A stretch of DNA of 64,000 bases, from contig NW_025064958.1 in NCBI RefSeq assembly GCF_019112545.1, forward strand, positions 20,326-84,325. Reading direction: 5' to 3'. Below the pieces are notes generated by a model. It was not told the origin of the DNA, made no database searches, and saw only the letters and a program-made list of their open reading frames with translations. Shown in pieces: positions 47,613 through 60,427 of the stretch. This DNA is from Guyanagaster necrorhizus (taxonomy: Eukaryota; Basidiomycota; Agaricomycetes; Agaricales; Physalacriaceae). The position numbers and the translations under genes are program-made. Every line of letters begins with the position of its first letter. The first letter of the stretch is position 1.

Positions 47613-50600
47613 ATGACATCCCCACCTCCATCAGAACATCCTTCCAGCCACAAGGATGACCCATACCTGAAGCTGGGCCTAGCAACCTGCCTTTGGGGGG
47701 CCTTCCAGAAGAAGAAGGACACTGATACCCTCTCTGACAATCTAGCAGAAACAGCAACCCTCCTCTCACAGGGTTCCAGAACTCTTGGACAATGAATGTC
47801 ACCAAAGAGCCTGAGGAGATCTCTGATGATGTCCATCTAAACTCTCCCACTTCCAGTCACTCTGGTTCTCCAAATGTCCCAGGGATTGGAAACCATGCTT
47901 GGGACTCCCTTGATGCCACTCAGATGGATTTAACACCCCAGACAGCCCCCAACTCCCCCCACCATTTCTTTTATGCTACCTCCAAGTCAGGTCCATCTAT
48001 CAGCAGGCTGAGGCATGATGACCCCTATGGATGCACCATCCACCAGGATTTTATGAACATGGAGCTCACCATCACTGTGGCAGAGGACCCTCATAACAAC
48101 CTCCATGTTGGGAGCTAGCCAGAAGAAGGAATGGCCAGTGCCAGAGGAAGAAACACTCAGGATAGAATCATCTGATGAGTCTTTCTGGATTGGGATCTCA
48201 TGGTCCTCTTTGACTATAACCACATGATACAGCAGCAGCAGCAGAATCAGACCTGCCAAGCAGAGATACAGTGAGCCCAGGAAGAGCTCACCGACTACAT
48301 TCAGGCAGAGGCTCAACAAGAATATGAAGAAGCAGAATACAACAGGCAGGGATGACAATAAAGATGACAAGAGAAGGCTGAAAGACTGGGATCAGCCTCC
48401 CTCAGCTGGTATGGACTCCAAACTGACATGTCAGGATCCCCTTTTAGGGAGCCCAACTCAGGATCCAACCCATGGGCAGGACCAGGAAGCCCTGTCACCA
48501 GGAGCAAGGCCATCAGAAGGGGCTGTGCTATATATAACAGTCATCCCCCTTCCTCCTAGTACCCTACCAGAACAGACACCATCTCCTCTGATGCTGACTC
48601 TATCCTCAGAGCTTATGGGCTCCAGGTACCTGACAATGCCCACATCTCTGACCACACCCTCTGCCAATTCCTGAGGAGTTGAATCACTCATCAGTTCCTC
48701 GATCTCAGATTCCAGAGAAACTTTGGCCTCTATATCCAAGAACTGGAGAGAGAAAGAGCACACAGGGGAATGTGATACAGTCAGCTCCCTAACATCCTCA
48801 TCCAGCCAGTCACCCCCAGCCTCGATCCAAACACTGCTGGTCTCAGCACTAGGGTTGATGACAGGCTCTCCAGTGACACTCAGGCCAACCGTACCATCCA
48901 TCTATGATCTGCCCATCAGTTCCCTCCTAGAGAAAGAGGACAGTGGGGACAAGGGCAATGAGGAAGACAGTGAGGGCCCTTTCAACCCAGAGCAATTTAT
49001 GAAGCATGCAGGGGAAGACACCAACAAAAAAGCATTAAGAGAAGAGATAGAAAGAGAAAGGGGAAAAGAGTACCAAGGACTATACAAGCAAGAAATGCTC
49101 TTTTTATGGAGGGATGCCTGCTGGAGGGTAACACCCTTAGGACAGAAATATAAATATGCAGATAATACTGAAAAACCAGACATTTTGCAGTATGCTGTGA
49201 CCAGATATGCTTGGGAAGAGTATGGCTGGTGGCACCCAGAAGATCCACTCAAGCCAATCCCCCCCTATCAACCCCAAACCCAACTAAAACCAATGCTGTG
49301 GTCCCCATCAGTCCCACTGAAACAGGCCATATACATAGCACCATCCATCTGAAGCCAGGCCGAAACATCAGACCCATCCATCCAAAGTACAGCAATCTGA
49401 TTCACTAGGAACCAATTACAGCTGAATCCTTCAGCATCATGGCATGAGGGATTCCAAAACCCTTGGACCAGCAAAGGAAGCCAACTCCTTGGAGAACAGC
49501 CACCCCCTGCTCAAGCAGAAATGAGTGGCACAGGAAAAGAACCAATGTGAGATGACCCCAAGGCTATTTTCCCTGGATTTACAATACAGGATGGGATAAT
49601 TGTCTAAAGAAAAACTGCTCCCAAGGGAAGCCCAGTCACTGATGACCATTCCCTTCATTCATTCCCTGGACCTCCACATGAGTGGAATCAACTCCTGTTC
49701 TCAGAATGGCCCAATCTGATGGGCACCCTACCTGAGAATGCCACCATCTTGCAATGCTGACCTGATTTACTTTGAAAGCCCTGCCTCTTCAAGGGAGCCT
49801 CAGATGACATTAATCGATTCCTGATTGATTGCAAACAATACTTCAAAGTATACACTGGATACCTTGGCTCTGATATGAACAAAGTCATTTTTGCCACCTC
49901 CTACCTAGAGGAGAAAGTGAAGACTTGGTGGATCTTAATCTCCTCAAACTTCCAATCAACAACTCAGAAACACTACTGGTATCCCTCATGGCTGGTGTTC
50001 AAACAGATGCTAAATGACAAGTTCATTGATCCAGCAGTACAAGAAGTCTACAAGCAAAAAATCAAAGAATACACGATGGGGGATAAGGTGGCTATGGACT
50101 ATTTCGATGAGCTGGAACACCTTGCAAAGCTTGCTGAAATCCAGGATGACATAGCAAACAATGGATAAATGGTTGAGGCCCTCAAAAGAGGAGTTTCTCC
50201 CTCATACATTATGATGATTTCTGCAATTGGTGTCAAAGCATTGATGCCAGTTGGATATGACAAGTGGAAGGAATGAATCATCAAAATGTATAGAGAATGA
50301 CAAAGGCAGAAAGTGGAATCATCAACACTAAGACTACACCAAGAAGCCAACCCCACCAACTCTGAACAAGTCAGGGCAAACTGCCAGGAAATCATCAGAA
50401 CCCTCAACAGCCTCCACTTACAGAATGCAGAAAACCAGAACTGGCACAACATATACTGGGTCAGGAAAACCAATGGACATCAACTGAATGAAGGAGGGCA
50501 AATGCTTCAACTGTGGGCAGAAGAGTCACATGGCCAAAGACTGCCCAAAGAAGAAGTGGATCTGAAAAGACATATGGGCCCAAATTGCCAAGCTACAAAA

Positions 50601-50664
50601 AGAAGAAGAAGGGCTTAGCATGGAGACAAAGGTGGAGGAAGTAAAAGACAAGGCTGGCCAGTGA
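47613..50664 (+). pseudogene. Gypsy C Gag
   Basis: A first block (LKLGLATCLWGAFQKKKDTD) lies in one frame and ends at TGA near 47,793, while the following NVTKEPEEISDDVHLNSPTS block lies in another. A glutamine run QQQQQ is encoded near 48,231. The Gag domain is at 49,875-50,168 (FATSYLEEKVKTWW, MGDKVAMDYFDELEHLAKLA). A zinc knuckle CFNCGQKSHMAKDC starts at 50,503 in a third frame. Gag forms particles around element RNA. Both decay frameshifts and a possibly genuine frame change near 47,790 are present. Confidence 0.85.
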
Positions 50665-51095
50665 GTGGTTTCACTGAGTCGGCCCAGGAATACAGTGTGC
50701 CCTCAACAGCTGCTGGTCAGACTGATAGTTCCTCTGTAGTTACCACAATGTATAAAGAGCATTCGAATGTACCCACTATCACTCCACACACCCAAAAACC
50801 ACAAACAAAAACTCAAATGCCCTTGAGCTGAACAGAAGCAGAGAGCTCCAAAACTTGGCTCAAGCCATTCAACACTGAATGGATCTGGAGAGTGATCAAA
50901 GATGCCAAAGATGAAGCAACAGCAAAAGCTGTACTAAACAGTTGGATCCATCATACCCAGGCCAAAGAAGTAATTGATGAAATGGTGGGAGAAATGAAGA
51001 AATCCAAGCAATGCCAAGCCCTGGAATGGCTTGATAAACTTTGAGAACCATGCAAGTTCATCCATCAGTCCAAAACAACTGGGTGAGACCTGCTC

Positions 51096-51398
51096 ATTAA
51101 GGTCCAAATCAAGACCCTCACCATTAGAACTGCCCATGTGGTAACAGTGCTTATTGACAGCAGGTGCACAGAGAGCTCCATAAACTGAGCTTTCATCAAC
51201 AAGCATAAGCTCCCAACCCAGGCCACCACAGCACCAATTCCAGTCTATAATGCCAATGGAACCAAGAACCAAGCTGGCTCAATCACTGAGTTTGTAGAGC
51301 TTAGACTCATGATCAGAGATCATTCCAAATGGATTGATTTAGCCATCACAGATCTTGGGACCAAGGAAATCTTCCTTGGTCATGATTGGCTGATATGC
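51096..51398 (+). pseudogene. Gypsy C aspartic protease, split by U copy 4
   Basis: The frame reads TVLIDSRCTESSIN with the catalytic D at 51,156, then a TGA, FINKHKLPTQ, and DLGTKEIFLGHDWL at the end. D-S-x-C-T-E takes the place of D-S/T-G. It is interrupted at 51,399 by U copy 4 shortly after the LGHDWL motif. The protease would cut the polyprotein. Confidence 0.8.
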
Positions 51399-53185
51399 TA
51401 AAGAGGATCTGAGCATGTGCAAGGTGAAAACAGATACAGCAGAGCATTATCCACTGTCCACACTCACACCAACACACACACATAAAACTCGTAGTTCATA
51501 GGGGGATTATAATGCAATAAAAGTAGCAATCAACAAATATAATTGTCTTCTTCAATGAGATCACAGTGCACAAACAGTAATAGCATGCTTACAACAGTCT
51601 GAGACCTTTCTAAGTCTCAAAGCTTTTCGTTTTATCAAAACAAGAGGTGGCAACTGGTGTTGCTGGGCCTCAAGGCAAAGTGTACTGCAGTTGGCAAAGT
51701 GTACTGCAGTTCAATACAATATATTGAAACACTCCTTCAAAACTCTCAAATGGTTCCAAGCACAACTCAGATCAACTCAAATCCCTAACACACACAATAC
51801 ACACCTCAAAGCTTCACACTCTCAGCAAAAACCAATCACAAACACATCTACAAGTGACAAAAAGCACAGATCTCTGTCCACAAGCTTCCAAACTGATCGT
51901 AGACCCACAGGATTCAAACCTATATGATCCAGAGACACAAACACAATAAAACCCCATCCAACAGACCAAAGGGTTTGAACCTCTGCCACCTGTAGCACTG
52001 TGCATCACCAATACCTCAAAAACTCAAGATGATGCTCTTCAGACACTGCTCTCTTATTCTGAGGTTAAACCACAATCCAAAACCTCTTATCAAACTGGGC
52101 TCAAGTCCTTCACAAGCTTCGATGCCTCACTTAGTTCTCACAGCTCTCTTAATGATGTTCAATAATAAGTTTATTCTCTCACCTGGGGTTACTAACACAA
52201 ACCCAGAGCTAGAGTGCAAGGCTTTCTGTGCCCAATACACCACAACTGTGGGGGGTCAGAAACTCTCTCTCCCAGTCATACAATACTGTATTTAAATACT
52301 CTACTAGGATATTTACTAATACAATCCTACTATGGTATCCTCAAAGTGTGGGACTCCATGCTGGATCCCATGGGTATTATTCACACACATATCACAGTTA
52401 CCATGCTTATTCTCTTCTGGGTGATGACTGTGCCTGCTGTTTCTTTGCTAGCTGACATTGGCTAGCTGGCCTTGCCAGGTCTGCTCACTTTCTTATTTCT
52501 CTGGTGACATCTCTGACAGCAGTAAACTGTTCTGGACCCCCAGAGTTATTTCTCATGCCAGAAGCCAGCCACAATGGCTATGTTCTGCTTTCCTGTGTAC
52601 AACCAGTTATTCCATCTGACTCACCAAAGGTGCCATTTCTTGGTATGATGCAGAGTCCCTCACTGTGTTATGCATGCTAAGGCACTATATGTATGTGCAC
52701 AAGGCTCAGGGCAGTACCCATGCTATTCATTCCTGGAGTAATATTCCTCTACTTGTTAGCTTGTTGTCATCCATCTATTCCTCTGTTCAATACCCATTAC
52801 TCAGATACCTTTCTTTGGGTCTCAGTTCTCTGTTCTAAGGCATGTCCCATCAGTGCATCAATGGCTGTGCATCTTTGATCAATGTGATCAGACTTGCCAA
52901 TCATATTTTGATCATAGTCTTTTTATTTTTAGCATGTCCTCTCATAATAGTATTGGCACATTTAGAGCCAAGTGCTGGGACCTCACATGCAGCCTAACCC
53001 CTCTGGTATTAGTCTGTTACTAGGTCATGCACTCTGCTTATTGTTACTTCAGTTTAGCATTATGATAGCTAGGTTTCTGTGCACTCTAGTCCTATTTTCT
53101 GTTACATGCTTACTGGACTGGAATACGGTCTATGTATTCGCAATTTTCACAATTTTACATGCCTGAACATGAAGAGGGTGTGTCA
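51399..53185 (-). repeat. U-family copy 4 (1,787 bp) in Gypsy C, with 4-bp target duplication
   Basis: Antisense copy. The plus strand begins TAAAGAGGATCTGAGC (TG decayed to TA) and ends GAAGAGGGTGTGTCA. It is flanked by ATGC on both sides (51,395-51,398 and 53,186-53,189). Gypsy C sequence is continuous across the site apart from those 4 bp, so this is a simple insertion. Confidence 0.88.
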
Positions 53186-53189
53186 ATGC

Positions 53190-56033
53190 CACAATCTGCT
53201 CATTAACTGGAAAACCAGAAGAGTCACATTCACCAGGTGTTGATGCAGGAAAATCCTGTTCAAGTTGCCTGATGAAGACCCAGAGGATCGATGGGACAAA
53301 GAGACAGAGGATGGGAAAACCATCCTCACCATCGATCTTCAACATGAAGCATGCAGACAAGCAATCCATTATGCCAATAACCTTGCCACCAGAGCCCATG
53401 AACAAAAAAGGAATGAACCTTTGAAGAGATGGTACCTGACTGGGCATGAGACTTCAAGGACCTGTTTGAGAAGGAAAGCTTTGATGAGCTACCCAAATCA
53501 AAACCATGGGACCATGTGATTGAATTGATCCCAAATGTGAATGCTAACTTAGATTGCAAAACATACCCACTAGACAATAATGAACAATGGGAACTCGATA
53601 AGTTCCTGGATGAAAACCTGTCCAGTGGGCAAATCAGACTCTTGAAGTCCCCCATGGCATCACCCTTCTTCTTTGTCAAAAAGAAGAATGGCAAACTCTG
53701 ACCAGTCCAAGACTATCAAAAGCTCAACAAGATGATGATTAAAAACCAGTATCCTCTCCCACTAATCTCAGAGTTAATAGACAAACTCCGAGGCATGAAG
53801 TATTACACCAAGCTTGACATCTGATGAGGGTACAACAATGTCTGCATCAAAGAGGGGGATGAGTGGAAAGCAGCATTCAGGACAAACTGAGGATTGTTCG
53901 AGCCTATGGTCATGTTCTTTGGGTTGACCAACTCACCTGCTACATTCCAGTGGATGATGAATGACATATGCAAAGATCTCATCACCACTGAAAAGGTCAC
54001 TATTTACCTTGATGACATCTTGATCATGTCAAAGACCAAGAAGGAGCATAGAAAGTTGGTATGACAAGTACTGGTGCTGATGAGGAAGCACCAACTGTTC
54101 CTCAAAGCCAAGAAATATGAATTCAAAGTACTCGAAACTGAGTATCTCAGGGTCATCATCAGTGAAGGGAGCATTCAAATGGATCTCATCAAAGTGGCTG
54201 GGGTGACTGAATGGCCAGAACCAGTCAAAAAGAAGGAGTTACAATCGTTCCTTGGATTCACTAACTTCTACTGATAGTTTATCCAAGACTACAGCAAGAT
54301 CATCTGACCTATGACACAACTAACCAGTAATGCTCTCTGGACATGGGGTCTCTCCCAGTAAACCACCTTTGATGACCTAAAAAGGTGGCTAGCTGAGGAT
54401 ATTGTACTCACCATTCCCACACAGGAGGGCAAATTCCGAGTGGAGGTGGACTTGAGTGAGGGAGCAATTGGGGCTGTTCTATCTCAGGAGCAAGACAAGA
54501 AATGGCATCCTGTTGCATTTTTGTCTAAAGCACTCACAATCATGGAACAAACCTATGAAATCTATGACAAGGAGCTCCTTGCCATCATGCTCACCCTGGA
54601 AGAATGGTGACATTATCTTATCAGGGTGATAGAAGTTTTTGAGATCTCGACCGATTATCAAAACTTATGATACTTCTAACAACCACAAAAATTGAATCAC
54701 TGACAAGCCAGATGGATCACTGAACTTAGCCAATATTAGTACACACTCCATCACAAGGCTGGCATAGCAAACAAAAAGGCTGACCTCCTGAGCTGACAAG
54801 CCGATCATGATCAGGTAGGAGCTGACAACAAGGGAGTGACACTACTACACCCCAAACACTTCAGGGCCATGATAATGTGAACAGAGGAAGAGATTCATGA
54901 GTGCATCAAAAGTGTCACTTGAGATAGCCACAAGTGGGATCAATGAGTAGCTCTCTCTCTCAATCATGAGCAGGGAATGATGAAGGAAGGAGGACTAATT
55001 TGCTATGATGGGTGAATTTACATCCCATGAGATCAGGGATTATAGGGCAAAATAATTGCAACTTGCCATGATCACACCACAGTGGGCTATCCTGGTATCG
55101 CCAAGACAAAGAAGCTAATTCTGAGAGAGTACTGGTGGCCAAAAATGGAAAATGACATCACCACATATGTCAAAGCATGCCAAGTTTGCCAATGAGGCAA
55201 ATCATCAACCCAGGCCCAGGCTGCACCACTTCATCCAAATGAGGTACCATCATCACCCTGGACTCATATTACAGTTGATATGATTATAGGACTTTCTGAC
55301 TGTAATGGCTATGATGCAATCCTCATCATAGTTGATCAGTTCTTGAAAACCATCATTCTCATTGCCTGTTCCATGGAATTAACCTCCAAAGGATGAGCAA
55401 AGATCCTATGGGATGAGGTATATGCCAAATATGGCATGCCACAAGTGGTCATTTCCGATTGGGGACCCCAGTTCATCTCAAAGTTCCTAGACAACCTTTA
55501 TCAACTCTTAAACATCAAATGCAATGCTTCCACTGTCTACCACCTCCAGATGGATGGACAAACAGAACAGGCCAACCAAGAAGTTGAAAAATACCTTCGC
55601 CTGTTCATTAACTATTGACAAGATGATTGGGTGGAATGGCTAGCCCTCACCACCTTCCAACACAATAACCAAGTACATTCAGCAACAGGGAAGACCCCAT
55701 TCTTCATAAATTATGGGTGTCATCCCAACATCACACAAACAGAGTGACACTGAACCACCACACTTGCTTCTACAGACTTTGCCACCATGATGACAAAGAT
55801 CCATTCAGAAACAAAAACAGCTCTCAAAAAGGCCACTGCAGCAATGAAGACCCAGTATGACAAACACCAATGGCCAGCCTATAAATACTCCATAAATGAT
55901 AAAGTATGGTTGGATACCACCAATCTCCATCTTCCATGGCCCAAACGGAAACTAGCTGACAAACACACTGGCTCCTTTATGGTAACAGCAAAAATCAGTG
56001 CCAGCATATACAAACTAAAGTTACCAATGATGT
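53190..56033 (+). pseudogene. Gypsy C reverse transcriptase, RNase H and integrase
   Basis: From about 53,516 a single frame is kept to 56,033. Reverse transcriptase begins with SPFFFVKKKNGKL and has the YLDD site at 54,005-54,016. RNase H has VDLSEGAIGAVLSQ, YEIYDKELLAI and STDYQNL. Integrase has CHDHTTVGYPGIAKTKKL with CQVCQ, then VDMIIGLS, ISDWGPQF and GQTEQANQE, giving D, D and E. Stops cluster at former Arg codons: TGA after KKNGKL (53,699), TGA TGA after TKLDI, TGA after FRTN, and several in integrase. Catalytic residues are therefore kept while the frame is closed by CGA-to-TGA change. Confidence 0.9.
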
Positions 56034-57848
56034 TGACATGCCCTCTCCATGTTCAGACATGTAAAATTGCGAAAATTGCGAATACATAGACCGCATTCCA
56101 GTCCAGTAAGCATGTAACAGAAAATAGGACTAGAGTGCACAGAAACCTAGCTATCATAATGCTAAACTGAAGTAACAATAAGCAGAGTGCATGACCTAGT
56201 AACAGACTAATACCAGAGGGGTTAGGCTGCATGTGAGGTCCCAGCACTTGGCCCTAAATGCATCAATACTATTACAAGAGGACATGCTAAAAATAAAAAG
56301 ACTACGATCAAAATATGATCAGCAATTCTGATCACATTGATCAAAGATGCACAGCCATTGATGCACTGATGGGACATGCTTTAGAACAGGGAACTGAGAC
56401 CCAAAGAAAGGTATCTGAATAACAGGGTGCTGAACAGAGAAGTGACATGATAGCAACAAAGGAATAGATAGAGGAATACTACCCTCAGAGATAAATAGCA
56501 TGTATACTGCTCAGAGACTTGCCCACATGCTTACCATGTCTTAGTGTGCTTAACATAGTGAGGGACTCTGCATCATACCATGGTATGACATCTACCATAT
56601 TGGGTCAGTAAATTAATGCATATCAGGCCAGAAGCAGTGCAATTTATGAGCCAGAGGGAATGTTGAGACATGGGAGAAGAGAACATAACTATTGTGGCTG
56701 ACTCCAGACATGAGAGATAACTCCAGGGGTCCAGAACAGTTTACTGCTGTCAGAGATGTGTCACCAAGGCAAGAAGAAAGCAAGCAGACCTGGCGAGGCC
56801 AGCTAGCCAATGTCAGCTAGTGAAGGAACAGCAGGCACAGTCATTGCCTGGAAGAGAATAAGCATGGTAACTGTGATATGCATGTGAATAATACCCACAG
56901 GATCTGGCACAGAGTCCTGCACTTTGAGGATACTATAGTAGGATTGTATTAGTAAGTATCCTAGTAGAGTATTTAAATATGGTATTGTATGACTGGGAGA
57001 GAGAGTTTCTGACCCCCCACAGTTGTGGTGTATTGGGCACAGAAAGCCTTGCACTCTAGCTCTGGGTTTGTGTTAGTAACCCCAGGTGAGAGAATAAACT
57101 TATTATTGAACATCATTAAGAGAGCTGTGAGAACTAAGTGAGGCATCGAAGCTTGTGAAGGACTTGAGCCCAGTTTGATAAGAGGTTTTGGATTGTGGTT
57201 TAACCTCAGAATAAGAGAGCAGTGTCTGAAGAGCATCATCTTGAGTTTTTGAGGTATTGGTGATGCACAGTGCTACAGGTGGCAGAGATTCAAACCCTTT
57301 GGTCTGTTGGATGGGGTTTTATTGTGTTTGTGTCTCTGGATCATATAGGTTTGAATCCTGTGGGTCTACGATCAGTTTGGAAGCTTGTGGACAGAGATCT
57401 GTGCTTTTTGTCACTTGTAGATGTGTTTGTGATTGGTTTCTGCTTAGAGTGCGAAGCTTTGAGTTGTGTATTGTGTGCATTAGGGATTTGAGTTGATCTG
57501 AGTTGTGCTTGGAACCATTTGAGAGTTTTGAAGGAGTGTTTTGACATATTATATTGAACTGCAGTACCCTTTGCCTTGAGGCCCAGCAACACCAGTTGCC
57601 ATCTCTTGCTTTGATAAAATGAAAAGCTTTGAGACTTAGAGAGGCCTCAGACTGTTGTAAGCATGCCATTACTGTTCACATGCTCTGATCTCATTGAAGA
57701 AGACAATTATATTTGTTGATTGCTACATTTATTGCATTATAATCCCTCCACAAACTAAGAGTTTTGTGTGTGTGTTGGTGTGAGTGTGGACAGTGGATAA
57801 TGCTCTGCTGTATCTGTTTTCACCTTGCACATGCTCAGATCCTCTTCA
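56034..57848 (+). repeat. U-family copy 5 (1,815 bp) in Gypsy C, with 4-bp target duplication
   Basis: Sense copy, TGACATGCCCTCTCCATGTT to CAGATCCTCTTCA, flanked by ATGT on both sides (56,030-56,033 and 57,849-57,852). It splits the integrase tail (YKLKLPM) from MWKIHNVFNETL, which are adjacent in the other Gypsy elements. TATTTAAAT is at 56,970-56,978 and AATAAA at 57,093-57,098. This is the cleanest copy for defining the ends. Confidence 0.9.
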
Positions 57849-58154
57849 ATGTGGAAGATTCATAATGTCTTTAATGAGACATTACTAACTTCCTATATCA
57901 CACTGGCATTCCCTAATCAGGAATGGCCATCTCTCCCGCCCTCTGAACTTATCGATGACAAAGAACATTACGAAGTCGATCAAGTTCTAAACCATAAACT
58001 ATGAAAAGTTAAAGCAAAAGGGGGTGGTACAACAACTACCATTGATTATCTTGTCAGCTGGAAGGGCTATAGACCAGAATCCAACCAGTGGGTAAATGAG
58101 AAACTAATGCATGCTCATGACACTATACATGACTACAAATTATCCCTAAATTAA
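57849..58154 (+). pseudogene. Gypsy C chromodomain
   Basis: The frame after U copy 5 reads MWKIHNVFNETL, then DDKEHYEVDQVLNHKL, a TGA, GTTTTIDYLVSWKGYRPES and NQWVNEKL, ending at TAA 58,152-58,154. The Y-L-V-x-W-K-G-Y core is the chromodomain signature, and its aromatic residues are present. In chromodomain retroelements this module is known to bind modified histone H3 and steer integration. Confidence 0.92.
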
Positions 58155-58173
58155 GCCATTGGGATGATGGTCT

Positions 58174-58184
58174 TAAGGAGAGGG
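58174..58184 (+). promoter_or_regulatory. Gypsy C polypurine tract
   Basis: TTAAGGAGAGGG just before TAA and the 3' LTR start at 58,188. The same tract is found in Gypsy A (inverted) and Gypsy B. Confidence 0.85.
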
Positions 58185-58187
58185 TAA

Positions 58188-58651
58188 TGTTACAATTTTC
58201 TATTCTTTTCCTTGAGTAACTGCTATTTATGCTGAGTCAGGATGCTAAGACAGGTGCTTAAGACTGTGGGACAAGGCTTAGTCATCACAACTAGCTGAGT
58301 CCATCATTGTCTTTCAACACAGCAATGCTGCCTGGTGATGCACAAGAAACCTTTTATATATGGTAACAACACTCAAGGACAATGAGCACAAAAGCAGAGA
58401 AACACACAATAAGTACATAGTATTATTAGCAAACCCTGTACAGTATTTAAAGAGGCTCGCTCTTGCTGGTAATTCCAGCTTTGAGCTAAAGTTTATACAC
58501 TCTCATTCTACTCTCATGCTAATCACACAATGCCTTGAAGCACAGGGAATCAACAGACAACACACAAAGTGAACTCTAATGGAAGGCTTGAACATGAAGC
58601 CACATTAGTTTATCATGTGTTAAGTTGATCACATGTGGCTTGAGCCTAACA
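58188..58651 (+). repeat. Gypsy C 3' LTR
   Basis: 464 bp. The first 94 bp differ from the 5' LTR at nine positions, including one TG opposite CA; the remaining 370 bp are identical. Confidence 0.93.
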
Positions 58652-59990
58652 CAGAGCTTGCACACTAAGAATAGAAGTCACACAGAACTACAGATATGAT
58701 CTTGTACAGGAGGGACTTCATGCATGATCTTGCATGGAATTTTGTGCTGTACTGATGTATGACATATAACTATGGGGTAGATTAATTGATGCACTCTAGG
58801 CCAAAAGTGACACACATTGTGAGTAAGATTGAATATCCAGACACTCAGCTAGAGAACATAACAATTATAGCTGACTCCAGATATGAGAGATAATCTCAGA
58901 GTTCTGGAACAGGTTCTGGGGGTGGCAGAATAATCCTGAGAGGATAAGAAAGTGAAGAGGCCTGAGGCTAGACCCACTAACAGAGCTAACTGATGTCAGG
59001 TTGTATAGAGACAGAGAGCACAGTCCTGACACAGAACAGAATATGCTTCAGATAGTGACTTGCACAGAAATAACTTGCAAGAGACTCTGAAATAGAGTCT
59101 CACATATTGAAACTACTATATTCAGTGTCTTTTAATAGACACAGTAGTAGCCTATTTAACTACCACATTGTAAAAGTAGTAGACAAGTTTCTGACCCTCT
59201 ACAGTTACAGTATATTGTGTATAAAGAACTTGCACTCTAGCTCTGAGTTTGAGTTAGTAACTTTGGGTAAGAGAATAAACCTTTTATTGAAATCATTAAG
59301 AGAGATTTGAAAACTGTGTAAGGCATCAAAAGCTTCTGCAGGACTCTGGACTCTAGTCCAATTTAATAAGAGATTTTGAATTGTGCTCTAGTCTGAGAAT
59401 AAGAGAGCAGTGTCTGAGAGACACACTTTTGAGTTTTTGAGGCATTTGTGGTATGAGACACTACAGGTGGCAGAGGTTCAAATTCTTTAGATCTGTGGAT
59501 GGAGTTTCATTGTATTTTCATGTCTCTGGATCATATAAGTTTGAACCCTGCAGATCTATGATTAGTTAGAAAGCTTATGCACAGAGATTTAAACCTTTTA
59601 GTACTTGTGGATGGAATTGTGAAGTGTTTCTGCCTCAAGCATGAAGCTTTGAGTCATGTATTGTGTGTTTGAGGGTTTTTGAGTTTGATCTAAGCAGTGC
59701 ATGAGACTTTTTGAGAGTTTTATGAGAGTGTTTCAGAGTGTTATGTTGCAATACAGTATCCTTGCCTTGAGGTCTAGTGACATTCATTGCCTATCTTGTT
59801 AAAACAAAAGCTTTGAGACTTAGAGAGATTTCAGATATATATATATATGTTATTGTTTATTGCACACAGTAGATTATGAGAGAAACAATTGTATTTGCTA
59901 TTACTACTCTTATCACATTACAATCTTCCAATGAACTAAGAGTATTGTATGTGTATATTGGTGTGAGTGTGATCAGTAGATAGTCCTTCA
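58652..59990 (+). repeat. Old U-family copy, segment 2 of 3
   Basis: After the CAGAG duplication the old U copy continues in sense: a U middle section, TATTTAAC near 59,152, AATAAACC near 59,273, then GGTGGCAGAGGTTCAAATTC and the U 3' part. It is broken by a solo LTR at 59,991. An (AT)n run of 12-14 bp lies near 59,836. Confidence 0.75.
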
Positions 59991-60422
59991 TGTTATGATT
60001 TATCTATTTTCTTCTCTCTAACCCCTATGCTTAGTCAGAACATCCTCTGTTGGATCGTGGGAAGGGCTTAGTCATCACAACCAAGCCGTTGTTATAACCT
60101 AACAACAGACAGCTCTGACCACACAATCAACCTATTATATACAGTTGCAACGCTCAAGGACGATGAGCACCATGGACACAGGAGGACACAATAAGTAGGA
60201 GTATTATTAGCATACATGAAACAGTATTTAAGGCTCACAGCTCTCACTGGTATACCCCAGCTTCGAGCTAAAGTTTATACACACTCATTCTCCTCTCGAG
60301 CTGCTATTCATGCCTTGATAACACATCGGACTGACTAAACAAGAACTCCGACGGAAGGCTCGAACATGAAGCCACATCAGTTTATCATGTGCCAGTCTAT
60401 CACATGTTGCTTGAGCCTAACA
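59991..60422 (-). repeat. Young solo Gypsy LTR with CpG retained
   Basis: 432 bp, TGTTATGATTTATC...GCCTAACA in sense on the plus strand (strand field follows the relation to segment 2 only loosely; sense is plus). It is flanked by a perfect 5-bp duplication CTTCA (59,986-59,990 and 60,423-60,427). About ten CpG sites remain, including CAGCTTCGAGCTAAAG at the transcript start and CTCCGACGGAAGGCTCGAAC, where Gypsy C has TG or CA forms. Confidence 0.9.
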
Positions 60423-60427
60423 CTTCA

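Larger units (their letters stand above)
46891..58651 (+). mobile_element. Gypsy C, complete chromodomain LTR retrotransposon with two nested U copies
   Basis: The element is bounded by two 464-bp LTRs and a perfect 5-bp duplication CAGAG (46,886-46,890 and 58,652-58,656). The order is LTR, self-priming site, Gag, protease, U copy 4, reverse transcriptase, RNase H, integrase, U copy 5, chromodomain, polypurine tract, LTR. Removing both U copies and their 4-bp duplications leaves about 8.15 kb. It is the reference from which the gaps in Gypsy A, B and E can be read. Frequent TGA codons make it inactive. It entered an old U copy whose halves still flank it. Confidence 0.93.

Noticed and set aside
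59830..59850. (AT)n run as a regulatory or origin signal
   Set aside because: Short simple repeat inside an old U copy, with no further support.
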